Assembly (NCBI RefSeq): GCF_000149955.1
Contig: NC_030992.1
Span: 4,108,850 to 4,172,849, forward strand
Length of the DNA: 64,000 nt
Direction of reading: 5' to 3'
From: Fusarium oxysporum f. sp. lycopersici 4287
Taxonomy: Eukaryota; Ascomycota; Sordariomycetes; Hypocreales; Nectriaceae
Position 1 is the stretch's first letter, and every line of letters begins with the position of its first letter. The position numbers were made by a program, and so were the translations under genes. Below, piece by piece: positions 32,998 through 45,077 of this stretch. The notes under the pieces were generated by a model. The model searched no databases. It saw nothing but the letters and a program-made list of their open reading frames with translations, and was not told the origin of the DNA.

Positions 32998-33708
32998 AGG
33001 ACAGATATAGATGTCACCTTTGTTGTTAGACATTCTTCCCTGGGAGGACTTGTGATACATAATCAGATAATTGAGTCGATTTCTACTCTCAATTGGGTCA
33101 GTCATATGGCCTCGGACTTTGCGCTACGTGAAGTAATATCTTGTCCGAGTCCCGGATTGATAAGAAGAGAACGAATGATAAGAAGTAGTACCACTTTGGT
33201 CCTCGCGCATGCATTGCAGCATTCATACGAACCCAGACATCCGTTTCATTGACATATTAGCCTATGCTTTCTTTTATATACCCACCAGACCTCGCCAGCT
33301 GTCATGATCTCTTTCGTCACAACCCGACTGCTTTTGGCCCGAAGAACAACGCCGCATACGTCAGATCCTCTGTGCAACACGGGATGCGACAAGACATTCC
33401 CCAATGAAGAACACAAAAAGGTAGACATGACGTAGATAGTGCCGGATCAGCTCGGCAGATACCGAGCTAAAATGATCTTGGCGACTTACAAGGGCAAGAT
33501 TTTCGCTTACGCCTTGCTAGCTGAAAGCTGATGTCTCACCTTTGGCAGATCGATGATGCCCGTCTGACTTGAAAACAGATAATATTTTACCACAAGCGAC
33601 TGCCTTACGAATTAATTCTCCAATCTCAAACTCGGGTCCTTTTGCGCTCACTCATAACAGAAACTACCTGCGCAATTATCTGATTCTTCATATCGTAAAT
33701 ACTGCAAT
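32998..33708. other. Intergenic, no gene recognised
   Basis: About 700 bp with the phosphatase 3' flank and the promoter of the epimerase-family gene. A 43-codon frame from the ATG at about 33304 was considered and not called. Confidence 0.5.
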
Positions 33709-34829
33709 ATGGTTATCATCGTCACCGGTGTAAGCGAGGCTATGACAGCGACGCAGAAATGAAGCTAATCTTATCGACAGGGCGCCGGGTTCCTCGGCTG
33801 CAATTTAATCCAGCTTCTTCTCGAGAAGAACCACCAAGTCGTCGTGATTGATTCACTATGGACTGGATCTCAAAGCACCCTTGATAATTTTCGATCGGAC
33901 AAGCGAGTGCGATATATTCAGTGCGCTTCATTGATCCCGACAACCCGTTTCAGTGCTGACATTCTATAGAGCTGATGTTCGAGATCCGTTGCCGTGGATA
34001 GACAACGTCGAGCAAATCTACCATCTCGCGTGCCCTGCAAGTCCCGTGCATTTCGAGACTCAGCCGATTGATATCTTGCAAACTTGCTTTAATGGTGCAT
34101 CGAATATTCTGGACTATGCATTGAAACACAACGCTCGAGTGCTGCTTGCTAGCACTTCAGGTACAAACTATATATCTTACTCACTGGCCCTGTACTAACA
34201 GTCCCATTACAGAGGTTTATGGCGACTCCCAAATTGCCTGCCAACGCGAAGATTATCGAGGCAATGTCAACTGCTTCGGCCCGCGCGCTTGTTATGACGA
34301 AGGCAAGAGAGTCATGGAGGCGCTCGGATATGCTTATCAAGCCGAACACGGTCTCGAAGTCCGCATCGCACGAATCTTCAACGCCTACGGCCCATTCATG
34401 GAGCCAGAAGACGGTCGAGCTGTCCCTAACTTTATCATGGCAGCTCTGAAGAGAGAACCAATCACGATATTCGGCGATGGACACACAACACGATGCTTCC
34501 AACACGCCAATGACTGTGTTCGTGGTTTAGAAGCCTTGATGAACAGCGATTATCATGGACCGGTCAATATCGGCAGTGATCTAGAGATGGAGATTAGTGA
34601 GATTGCAGATATAATATCTCGAGTCGTGGCTGAGAAAACAGGATATGAGGACCCCGTTGCTGTTCATTTGTTGCCCAGTAGGGAAGATGATCCTGTTAGG
34701 CGGAAGCCGGATACGAGTCTTGCTGAGAAGGTTTTGGGTTGGAAGCCTAAGGTGTCGTTGGAAGAGGGAGTAGCTTCGACGGTTGAGTGGTTTATTCAGA
34801 GGGAGAATGGCATTTCGAGCAGGCTCTAG
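33709..34829 (+). CDS. NAD-dependent SDR, UDP-glucuronate decarboxylase (UXS)-like
   Basis: Four exons: 33709-33729, 33781-33920, 33970-34160 and 34213-34829, giving 322 residues. The first exon codes only seven residues, ending inside the TGGAGFLG dinucleotide motif (6-13). Extended-SDR signatures: IYHLACPASPVHF, STSEVYGD (with S117/E118), GPRACYDEGKR (Y145, K149) and FNAYGPFM. The wording around YDEGK and the GNVN..GPR segment is that of UDP-glucuronate decarboxylase, which makes UDP-xylose. The N-terminal membrane segment of Golgi UXS enzymes is absent, so a cytosolic enzyme is expected. A related dehydratase/epimerase activity is possible. Intact. Confidence 0.88.
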
Positions 34830-35875
34830 AGCCATCTGAGCTTTTGTATTCATGATTAATGAAAGGTATACGTATGTAGCTGATTCATATAGCCTAATAA
34901 TATATTGGCAGCTAGAAGTATGTACCACTGTAATGAGCGGCCAATCTTCTTTACTCCATCGGATATCTCGACATCGTATGACCACCAATTAAACATTCAA
35001 AAGTTTGACAGAGTAGCATCTCATCTTGAACTCGTATTCAACCCTAACTTAATTCTGTACACCGTACCCTACAGTTCAATGTGCCAGATGTGACATGGCA
35101 TGACATTCTTATTGGAAGGGGTTTCAATCGGAACGTCGGATCGGGTCTTCCACTACTACCCTAGATTGTCAGGTCTTGAACCAATTTGATTCAGCTTTAG
35201 ACAAATAATAACAGGTGCTTAAAATAGCAAAGGCTCTCAAAGGCTCGTCATTCGCATAAACAAGAGATAGAGCAACAAGAGTGGCCTTTTTATCCGTAAT
35301 GCTCATCTATTAAAATAAACTACTATGAGTTGAGACAAGTAGTGTCAGCAGAGAGCATCATTTAGTGCACAGCCATAAGGCTTATTCCCCAGCCCAATAT
35401 CCCATCCCGCCGAGACCCGAAACACCGGAACGATCGGATGCTCGCCGAGTCAGCGCCAGCCACTGAACAAATGCCGAACATCATCTCACCACAACAAAAA
35501 CAACGCTACAGAATTGCCGTGATCTGTGCGCTTTTAACTTTAAGGCTATGTAACCCGGACTCATGCACTCTCAGTGGTGGAAATTTGAAACCTGGGGGTG
35601 TCAAAGGGTAATTAAACTCTATAATACGCGGTGAAACGCTGACGCGCTCCCTTTTTCTAGAATAATGTACGTTTAGCTTCCAATTAAACTTAATTGGCAA
35701 AAAAGGGACAGCGGCACTGCGTCAATGGCTAAGCCTCTCGGGTCGGGCGCATTTAAAGCGCTGAATCACCGCACTATTTTTTGTAGTTAGCTCAACCTCC
35801 AACGGTCTTCATTCATTCTTTTTTTGCTTAACTACACTCATTTAAACAAAGTCACTCATTTCTACTTCTCTAATC
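34830..35875. other. Intergenic, chitinase promoter region
   Basis: About 1 kb without a supported gene. A pyrimidine-rich tract with CTCAACCTCC and TTTTTTTGC just before 35876 looks like the 5' leader of the chitinase gene. Confidence 0.5.
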
Positions 35876-37322
35876 ATGCGTGTTTCTACCCTCTTGGGCC
35901 TGAGCGTCTACGCCGTCGCTGAGGCGAGCTGTTCGCGCAACATCATTTACTATGATCAGTGGCACACCAATGATCTCCCCCCGAAGGACGTCACGCACAG
36001 CGTCACCCACGTCATGATGTCCTTTGCCAACTCTTCGCTCTTCACTACTGAGCCTTCTGGCAAGTACGAGCCTTTCCAGCCTCTCAAGCAGGTTCGCGCT
36101 CTTTTCGACCATGACATCAAGGTCTGTCTTGCTATTGGTGGTTGGGGCGACAATGCTGGTTTCGACGCGGGTCTCAAGACCGATCGCAGCCGGGAGAGGT
36201 TCGCTCGCAACGTTGCTTCTACTCTTGATAGACTCGGTTACGACTGTGTTGGTATGTGCACTGTATATGATAGCTTGTCAGGCGGATTGGCTAACGGAAG
36301 TAGACATCGACATGGAGTATCCCGGTGGTAACGGCGCCGACTACAAGCAGGTCGTCAACTCCAAGAAGACCTACGAGATCCAGGCCTTCCCCAAGCTCCT
36401 CAAGGAGATCAAGAAGTTCATCGGCTCAAAGGAGCTCTCCATCGCTGTCCCTGGTCTTGAGCGTGACATGATCGCCTACGTCCCCAGCGAGACCCCTCTC
36501 ATCGAGAAGTCCGTCGACTTTGTCAACGTAAATACCCCTCCTCAGCCTTACGAAATCACCCCACTAACTTCTTCAGGTCATGACCTACGATCTCATGAAC
36601 CGCCGTGATTCCTACACCACCCACCACGTCTCTGTCAAGGGTGCTGCCCGTGCCATCGACAAGTATCTCTCCCTCGGCTTCCCCGCTCACAAGCTCGTCC
36701 TCGGCATTCCCTTCTACGCCAAGTGGTTCACCACCAAGCAGGGCTACAAGTGCACCAACCCCATCGGCTGCCCTACTGAGCTCCTCGAGAACCCCAAGGA
36801 TGGTAGCGACACTGGCAAGTCTGGCTCCATGACCTTTGAGGCTGCCAACTTTGTCTCTGCCCCTACCAACTTGACTACTACTCCCGATGCTACCTGCGGT
36901 GCTGGTACTTTCTTCAAGTGCGCTACTGGAGGTTGCTGTGCCGCTTCCGGCTGGTGGTAAGTGTCTTCTGAATCGTTACAAGCTATTAGCTAACATGTAA
37001 CAGTGGTGATACCGCTGCTCACTGCGGTACTGGCTGCCAGTCCGCCTACGGCCACTGTGACGGCATTGATCTGTCCGCCTCATTCCACGAGGCTCTCGAC
37101 AAGGGCAAGACTGACAAGGTCAACGGAGGACAGTGGTACTGGGATGCCCCCAACCGCATCTTCTGGTCTTGGGACACTCCCGAGCTCATCGCTGAGAAGA
37201 TCAACCTTCTTGCCAAGACCCGCGGTGTCAAGAGTGTCATGGCCTGGGCTCTTGCTCTTGACAGCCATGACTGGAGCCACCTCAAGGCTATGCAGCAGGG
37301 CTTCGACCGTGTTAACGCTTAG
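35876..37322 (+). CDS. GH18 chitinase with a cysteine-rich chitin-binding-like insert
   Basis: Four exons: 35876-36251, 36304-36527, 36577-36956 and 37004-37322, giving 432 residues. A signal peptide (about residues 1-18) precedes the barrel. KVCLAIGGWGDN (81-92) and YDCVDIDMEYPG (122-133) give the DxDxE catalytic site with E130 as acid, its first residue being formed across intron 1. VMTYDLMNR and MAWALALDSHDW close the barrel. Between them, about 307-345 is cysteine-rich (CGAG.. GGCCAASGWCGDTAAHCG..C..YGHC), like a hevein/CBM18 module set inside the fold; one of its cysteines is formed across intron 3. The enzyme should cut chitin outside the cell, in wall remodelling or attack on other fungi. 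Confidence 0.93.
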
Positions 37323-37707
37323 ATGCCTGGCAGCTCGTTCAGCGGGGCTCCTTCGGGGTCCAGACTATAGACTTATAGAATAATAGCTGGGGTGTAAGGT
37401 CAACAGATTTGTTTAGTACTGCAATAAATAAGTCTTCCCTGGTGCATTTACGACTGACGCTACGCAAAATTATACTTGATCATTGTGAATAGCGAACTGG
37501 GCAGCGAGGTGACGTGAACTAATAAGTAAGCAGTTTTGGGCTTGCAGTGTATTTTTAAGAGGGCTGTTTTAAGCTGATAGACCTGATAGCTGATGCTTAC
37601 ATCGCGCGCCTTACTATCTGCTTCCTGGTAAATTAGTCACTTTATGTCGATGAATCTGATAATTAATCCCGAATCTAAGGCTTAATTTAGTGATTCTAAT
37701 CTTGAAT
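37323..37707. other. Intergenic next to the truncated DUF1479 gene
   Basis: Moderately A+T-rich from about 37620. The missing C-terminal part of the DUF1479 gene should lie here but no trace is seen, so it was deleted or replaced. Confidence 0.5.
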
Positions 37708-38668
37708 TCAGATTAATTGATTACTTATTTTCTCATAGACTTGTCGATAAGTAGGATCTTCCCATCTTTCAATACTACCTCCATCCATATGAGGACCCAG
37801 AGCGAATTTGGCGTCGCCTGGGTTCCTAATCCGAAGACGATCCGAGTAGACAAGCGGGCTTGTAAGTGAGACTTTGCAGTCTGGCGCAGCGGTAAAGATG
37901 GATAAGAGCGCTGCTTGGGTTTTTAACATTTGTGAGTGCGAACGCGCCTGCTGTTGAGCTTTGGGCCAGCTGTTCTTTTGTCAACGACACTTTCTAGGGC
38001 AAAAGGCGGAATGGACTTACTAGATCTCGTAAACCTGCTTATCATCCTCCGGGAAGCCTTTTACTGGGGGATTTAATTTGATGTACTCTCGCACATCGTC
38101 AAGCCATTTCAATGCCTGCGAGGGTCAGCGAGTAGTGTTAGGATGGAAGCCCTGGTTGCTGACCTGTTCTTCGGAAACAGTCTTGCGAATTACTACAGAT
38201 CCGCACTGCCTGATTCGTTGGACAAGCTCAAATGAGGGATTCTCGACGAGCTCGTGGTAGGTTGCCTCCGGGATGGTCTAGACGTGACAATCAGCAAGTA
38301 GTTATGACACCACGGGCTAGCTCAAGACCAAGCGTACGCGTTGCTGCTTCTCCTCAATTTCATCAGACAGCTCGGCAAGACGAGCAGTCAATCGTGCCCA
38401 AGCTGCGGTGAGAGCGTCTTGATTGGACTTATCGCCAATGTTTCACTAACGCATTTGGGTCAGTAAACTTGGTCTTGGGCGTGGCTTAACTTACCACTTA
38501 AGATCCAAGTATCTCTCAGGCAGGAGGGTCTCTTTCTCCCCTGCGAGAGAAGCAAACGAATTACCGATCTGCGTGGCACATCAGTACTACTCTAGTAGAT
38601 AACATTTACGTGTGGCTCTAATCTTACACTTCCCTCTGCCTTCTCGGCGCGTGGCTTGGAATGGTTCA
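37708..38668 (-). pseudogene. DUF1479-family gene, 3'-truncated
   Basis: Exons can be followed on the minus strand: MNHSKPRAEKAEGS (start 38668), IGNSFASLAGEKETLLPERY, IGDKSNQDALTAAWARL, TIPEATYHELVENPSFELVQ, ALKWLDDVREYIKLNPP and then SPLVYSDRLRIRNPGDAKFA with GPHMDGGSIERWEDPTYR. The HMD pair is the 2-oxoglutarate/iron oxygenase-like metal motif of DUF1479. The protein stops soon after (VYEKISNQLI) whereas family members continue for well over 100 residues. There is also a frame break with TGA at the second intron junction (about 38453-38460). The biological role of the family is not established. I consider it dead. Confidence 0.75.
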
Positions 38669-39705
38669 TTTTGATATCAGGCAAAGATCAATTGGGAAAA
38701 GGTGCAGGCTGGTATTATCTTTGATGACGGGACCTAATACATGGTCAAGGTGCAGGAGCCTACTTAAATCTTCAAATACTTTGCCTCCTAAGTGAGTTCA
38801 CAATGCTGGTAGGATCTATCTTCGGCCGACGGTCATCCGAAAGCTTGCCTTACCGGACGTGTGTTCTCCGACCCTTTTGTCCTGCGAATCACAGCTTACC
38901 ATGATAATCGAGTGGGGACAGAATCTGTTGTATAAGCAGAAATACAAAACCACTAATCTAACAAAACCTTGTTTACTCCGTAGTTGCTTGATTGTCGGCG
39001 TTTTGTCGTCCGATGTAGAGAAACCTTCGATGTCGCAAATGATCGCGATAGTGCGCTCTACCCCATGGGGCCCCTCACACGGAAAGGATTGATTTATAGG
39101 GTCATCAGAAGGTTTGCAAAGCCTCGTCTGAGTTGGAGCCAGTTCAGTTATATATCAAGGATATATCTAACATTAATTGCTTATCTTAAGACTACGCCAA
39201 CACTTTTTACTCTAATCGGCAAGCAAATGCAACAATCACATCATAGACTCGCAAAAACTGACGCATATTCCTTTAGTGATTTCCTATATATACTAGACTG
39301 CCGATACGGACTTTTGGATGATGGTTAGTAGTCTTTGTTTGACAAATACCGAATAGTGAAAGTGCCCCAGCTTCTCCGCATCGGCATCATAGTAAGGGCC
39401 TATATAGTATATTCCGAGATAACATTAATTAGTCAGTTAACAATTTTGATATCAGGCAGTCATTTTCACAGGAGCATAGGGCAGAAAATATAAAATTATT
39501 AAGGACTTACTACATAAGGTTAATCATACCATCGTTCCAGGTTACAGTAATAAAGACCTTCACTTTAGGCTAAACGTTTACATTATTGAATATATATTAC
39601 TATCTCGACAGATACGATCTATACATTTCTCTCTCTATTCTCCTTCTCTAAAATGCTTCATTCCTTCGTTCAAAGGGTCCACTAGTCATACACTGGACGT
39701 CTCCT
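38669..39705. other. Intergenic, no gene recognised
   Basis: About 1 kb, A+T-rich from about 39280 to 39640. Short frames at 38859-39092 and 38984-39328 lack family resemblance. Confidence 0.5.
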
Positions 39706-40337
39706 CTATTTGGCGCAGATGGTGGCAGAGATAGTGGCAGGGCTAGGGCAACCATAGACCTTCTTCATGCTGGGAGTGCTGTAGCAAGAAGCATCACCGG
39801 CCTTGCAGTCAAACTGCTTGCATCCCTTACCAGTGGTGAGGATGTTGTGCTTGTTGGCGAAGGGGTTACCCCATTGACTAAATATGTCAGTATAACATTA
39901 GGACAGCGAGCAGGTACTTAAACTTACGTGCTGAACTCGTCTGTAGAATTTTGTTAGATAATGTAGATGCTGAAGCTTATGGGGGATTGACTTACAGTAA
40001 ACGTAGTTGGGCTTGGAGGTAGAGGAGTAACCGAAGAAGAGAGGGTTGGTGAGAGTCTTGGTAGTAGCAATCTTGACGGTCTACGACAATTGTTAGTACA
40101 ACAAGTTCAGTCCTGATGAAAGTAGACATGGATTCAACGAACCGATCCAGTGGAGCGAAGGTTCTCAGAGAACTTCTGTCCGGGCTTGAGGGTCACCAGA
40201 GGTCCAGGAGCACCGCCATTATAAGGCCAAGACTGAACATAGATAGTACCAGAGCAGTCGTTGGTGACAACAGCCTGGTTAGCGGCGGCAGCGCTGCCGA
40301 CAATGGCGGTAAGGGCAGTGAGGATGCTGAACTTCAT
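39706..40337 (-). CDS. Small secreted Bys1-like (thaumatin-like fold) protein
   Basis: Four exons: 40337-40143, 40080-39996, 39940-39928 (only 13 nt) and 39877-39706, giving 154 residues. A signal peptide (MKFSILTALTAIVGSAAAA) is followed by VVTNDCSGTIYVQSW, PGQKFSENLR, NPLFFGYS, and a cysteine-rich end (GKGCKQFDC, DASCYS, YGCPSPATISATICAK). This is the pattern of the Blastomyces yeast-phase-specific protein 1 family, found widely in fungi and often strongly expressed; its biochemical role is unknown. TTTATACA at about 40440 (reading TGTATAAA on the gene strand) is a likely TATA element about 100 bp upstream. Possible effector or wall protein, by inference only. Confidence 0.88.
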
Positions 40338-40855
40338 TTTGATGAGCGAGAAGATGTCTTTTGAGATGCGAGAGTCTTGTAGATGAGAGAGAAAGTGATG
40401 TAGAATGATGCCAGAAAATATGCTGAATAACAGCCACTATTTATACAAAATGGCAAACGTTGGACTTTGCGGTGAAAAGCGATTTAAGTTGAATACGAGC
40501 CGGCATAGACTTGTGGCGTTCTACTAATGGCTATACGGGTGATTATCCGTTCGTATCGAATCATCTTGTGACGAGAATAGACCAGAGCTAGATCGCGTAG
40601 CTATCCCGAAAGCGTCGACCTGGGCTAACATGCCGAGGCTTCCGCACTAGCACTATCAAGGTAACTTCCCAATCCGGAGAGTTACAGCTGAAAGCTTGTG
40701 CTGGTCTAGAACATACGGTGAGAAAAGGAAAGGTGACAATGGCTAAAGATAAATAGAAGTGTATTAAGATTACATTAAAGGGCTAGGTAATAATATGCAT
40801 GTCTCATAAAGAAGCGGCAGAATGGCATTTCTGCGTTGCGGATAATATACAGGTC
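40338..40855. other. Intergenic: Bys1 promoter and receptor 3' flank
   Basis: About 520 bp with no supported gene. The short plus-strand frames at 40799-41092 overlap the receptor gene in antisense. Confidence 0.5.
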
Positions 40856-42264
40856 TCATTCTCTCAGAGTTGCATCGCTGTCACTTGGTCTGCCGTGGCT
40901 CCATTCATCATCTGCACGTCTCTCTACCACGATCTCCTGCGTTACAACAGTCGTGGCTTTGATGCCTCGACTCGGCGAGCTTGGCTCCATAGGACTCTGC
41001 GACGCTGCCTCATCGCTATGATTCTGTCCCTGTTCGGCTTTGATGCTAACACTGACACCGGGGTATGTTCGGTAGTGTTTCTGAGTAATTGATGGAAGAG
41101 GTACTTCATCTTTTCTCAAGGTGCTTGTGTCATCCATTGAGTCATGGGTGATGTCTTGAGTTCGCCTTCGAGACATACTACGCAGATTTTGACTGCTGCG
41201 TGTTCGAGAGTAGCCGTAGTGGGATCCGCGGTTGCTTCGGCCGAATGAGGACGCAAAGAGCTTGGGCATGAGCTTGGAGAATAGTGGTCGGAGGGTTGGT
41301 AGGCATGATGAGATGATGGCGAGGGTGACTTCAAGGAATGACCATATCGCGGCGTCGACATTGTCCCAATTGGGATCTTTTGTTGAAGCGGCAGTTTTTA
41401 GTGTTCGGATACGATAGATCGAGATGGCGCATGTCCTGGACCTGTTAGCTATTTTCCACCAAGAGAAACTGCAGACTTACAAGAACCCGATGCTGAAGAT
41501 GGCCAACAGCATAATCTTCTGTTTCCTCGGAAGGTTCAGGCTTCCAATGACGGGCAACGGCATACAGAAGACAGTAATATCCGTGACGAGGTTGAATCCA
41601 GCCATGACGTACCAGACCGTCAAAGGGTCGGTGCAATGTCCATCTAAAGTCGAGTTCCAGAACTTTGCGACCGGTACACAAATGAGAGTATTAAGGAAAG
41701 CGATTGTAATAGTCCAGGCGATCATGATGACAAGTCCGTAGAACGTCAATGCCTGTAGGATCGGTATAGCAAAGACTCGTCGGTATTGAAGAAGGATTCC
41801 GATTTTGACAAGACACATTGCGACATTATACACAATGACAGAAGCATAGAATGCCTAGTAAATATTAGCATGAGTTCAGGGCATGCAAGAGTAAAACTGA
41901 CCTTCATGTAGGCAACGTAGTTCTCTTTCGACTGCTCCCAAGTATGATGTCCAAGCCCATAATTATTCTCTACATGCACGTCAGCACTCAACCTTCACAA
42001 CAACGTTAATTGAAGCTTACCTAGACCAATGGCCACCGCAGCTCCAATCGTAAGGACCTGGGCAGCAGCCATAACTCTATCATCCCAGCCGAGAGAATGA
42101 AGAACCTTATATCGCACATAGAGTCGCAATGCGACGGTGATGGTAGAAAGAATGGAGAAGGTAATGAGAATGGCACGAATCTCGACCGAGCGGGATGAAC
42201 TATCCGCCGGCATCGAGCGAGTATCCATTGCTAGATGACTCTCGTCAGCCCAACGGAGGTACAT
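40856..42264 (-). CDS. Rhodopsin-domain integral membrane protein (PTH11-like receptor)
   Basis: Four exons: 42264-42021, 41969-41902, 41854-41481 and 41435-40856, giving 421 residues; a start at the in-frame ATG at 42228 is equally good. About seven hydrophobic segments with RAILITFSILSTITVALRLY, LGWDDRVMAAAQ, AMCLVKIGILLQYRRVF, DPLTVWYVMAGFNLVTDI and CAISIYRIRTL follow the fungal rhodopsin-like domain (also called DUF3328-independent SAT20/PTH11 type) closely. The third intron has two possible acceptors six bases apart. The cytosolic tail (about 160 residues) is Ser/Arg-rich. Likely a plasma-membrane sensor; ligand unknown. There is no CFEM domain. Confidence 0.88.
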
Positions 42265-45077
42265 TGTGCACTCACGACGAAAACAAATTTCAGCATATGT
42301 TTGGAGTCATCAGAAACACATTTTTTTCCGCGCGGGGGGACCCCAAGGTCTAGTTATGTATAATAATCAGAGAGAGGGGCTCATAGTTCAGCTCTCACAG
42401 ATTCCGTCTCACTACTGTAAGAGATCGACGAGCTTGAGCTTATATTGCATGTCCAATCATCAATATGTCTCAGCGGAACTTGTCTTGCCTGTCCCCTGCA
42501 GAGCGATGATCTAATCGTGCATCTGATTCCCCAAAGCTGTAATTTCTCCGACCTGATCTACGGAGCAATGATACCCTGGACCTGAAGATTACCGCTGATC
42601 GTTGTTTTACTGCGCGGACCTGCACCAATCAGATCAAGGCGTCAACTGCCGCAACCTGAGATTCTGTGCTTGCGGGCGACGTGAGCGTCAGTGCGGCTTG
42701 GATTTGCTGGGTTGAAATAACTGCCGATCCCAATATGCCATGTGGTTGGAGTGGGGAGAGCTAAGGATTTTTTTGATAGGAACAGGGGTTCAATGGTTGA
42801 CAGTGACAGGCTTACCGAAGATCCCGAGGTTAAGAAACGGAGGTTTGTGAGGGATTTGTAACGATGAAAACCTCTGTGCGGTCTTTTGTTTCGTCGATCA
42901 ATCGTCGAAATCTCCACTGGTAATATTGCTCTGTTCATTCTGCCCTCAGCCAACAGGCCCAACAGGTTGGAAAGCCAAGCCATACCGTGGTCTAACCCTT
43001 GTTGAAATGACCTGCATATCAGATCTCATTTTGCTTTTTTGCTTTGGACTCACCGCTTTGACTAATTCCTGCCTGACAATCGAGCGACATCGAATGTCGT
43101 GATATCCGTAATTCCGTGGCGTGTCTTTGGTTTCAAGTAGATCTGTAACCTGGCCGGTGACGAACGATGATCCCGCTGCACAGAGTGAGCATGTGATCTT
43201 GGCCTGACTGGGGAACCCTGGTCCATTAATGATTTGGGCCCGTCAATATGGCACTGAGATGTCAGTCCGTCTCGGTGAGCGGGTACGCCATCGTGACATT
43301 TGGCATTGACGTAGTAAATAATCCAATTAGCTTGGAAAACGATTATTCACGCTAACAGGTATTTGATCAAGTCAGCGCTTTGGCCCTCTCGTGACTCGGA
43401 TTTGGCCCAGACATACCCTGATAGAGGGTCATAGCGACTCAGATCATTTGATGGTACCCCACTGAAACATTTCTTGGTTTTACGGATCCAAAACATTACA
43501 TGAAACATTTTGGTGATGTTTTAGGTTAATCTACTACCCTAGATATGATACAATTCTATATGTCGTATACTATACATTCGCTTGCACGATATTCTCCGCA
43601 AAGGATTTACTGGGGCCGGGGCCTCTACGCGACGTTGTATTACTCTCGAAGCTACTCCCTAAACTTAACTAGGTACAGGCGATTTTAGGTATGCCTGCTC
43701 ACCGCGTGAATTGCCAATGCGACTCCATAATGCTCCATTATACAATTTTAAGGAGCTCATATAAACGTTACATAGCGCACCTCCAGCCGTCGATCTCATA
43801 ATGGCAGTAGTATTTGATCCCCTCAAGAAAGAGTTCACAGTCAAGCAACGCCGCGACACCGTTATGCAATTGAGCTTCTATCAAAATGGTGAAACAACCA
43901 AAGATTGGCGACGCTTCACGTTGGGGGTCTTAGCGAAATGCAGCTCTTTTTGAATAGAGTTGGTCGATCAGTGAGTCGCTTGACATCATGCAGATCAGCG
44001 ACATTCTCGTCGGCGCCACTTACATTGGGCTTCGACAAAAGCACCATTGTCTATAACGCTGCTGCTGTAGATCCGTTGAGTTCTTGGTTAACAAAGCTCC
44101 AAGATGACGCATACTATGGTCATACAATAACGTCTTTGTTCTTGCTGCATGCCTCGGACCAACGGTCTTTACTCCCGGAGGCTGGTAGCTGTTGGCTTCC
44201 AGAGCGAGGTTTTCTGATTGTTGGGTGAATTATGCGGATATTTGGTGGTTTATTAAGGGATTGTGATCAGATGAAAGCTCAAGGTGCTGGATATAGTGTA
44301 CAAGATGACGGTTTTGTACGATGCTGGCGTCGCGAGTGCACTCACCCTAGTAGCTGGCTTTGACGTTGGATCTACATAAGCACAATGAGATATTGACTAA
44401 TCATATATTCGAGTGCTTGAATGGATGCTAGGCTTAGTGGTATCCTCAGAAACTTACTGCCTCCAGTGAGGGAGGTCTATGATAGAGACCGTTAACCTTC
44501 AAATTGCAGCCATCTCAGTCGAGGCTCCGATATCGTTCTAGTTTGATCAACTTGGCAAACGCTTCGCCAAGTCACCTCATCATCACTCTAAAAAATACGT
44601 TTCCCAATGATGGCTTTGCCACGTGTTGACCTCAACCTACGTCGCCAAACAAGCGAGCATATTTACCAAAATACCAAATCGCTACACCCAACTGACTTTT
44701 GCACAACATACCAGCAACTGCTCATCACCAACAACAGGCTCGACTCTTATGGTCTCACTACCCATTTATTTTAGTTTTGTGGTTGCTCAGATCCCCTTCC
44801 AGCCCCTGCATATGGAATGCGCCACGTCCCGTCCACTAAGAGATTCCGGATAGCTTATGAAAACGGAAGGCAAACTTTATTTTCTCGCTTAAAGAACGAA
44901 AAGAGCGAGGATGGTATTTAGAGAGGGTGTCATCACATTCGTAGAGACGTGGGTTTGCTGGTTATTTCTTCCATGACTTACATATAGCGTCACTCGTACG
45001 TACGTACAGTATCAAGCAACCTTATCTACGACGACGCTCTCATCTACGAAGCTCGTGGGCATAATCACACCGCAGCC
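42265..45077. other. Intergenic, 2.8 kb, no gene supported
   Basis: Frames at 42642-42983, 43801-43953, 43905-44228 and 44608-44775 were read and show no family resemblance. 43801-44230 has overlapping frames in two registers that could be a decayed gene, but I cannot name one. A short CGTACGTACGTAC run lies at about 44996-45008. This is the largest unexplained stretch in the right two-thirds. Confidence 0.5.

Noticed and set aside
42642..42983. 113-codon minus-strand frame
   Set aside because: Composition is not clearly protein-like and there is no motif, signal or splice context.
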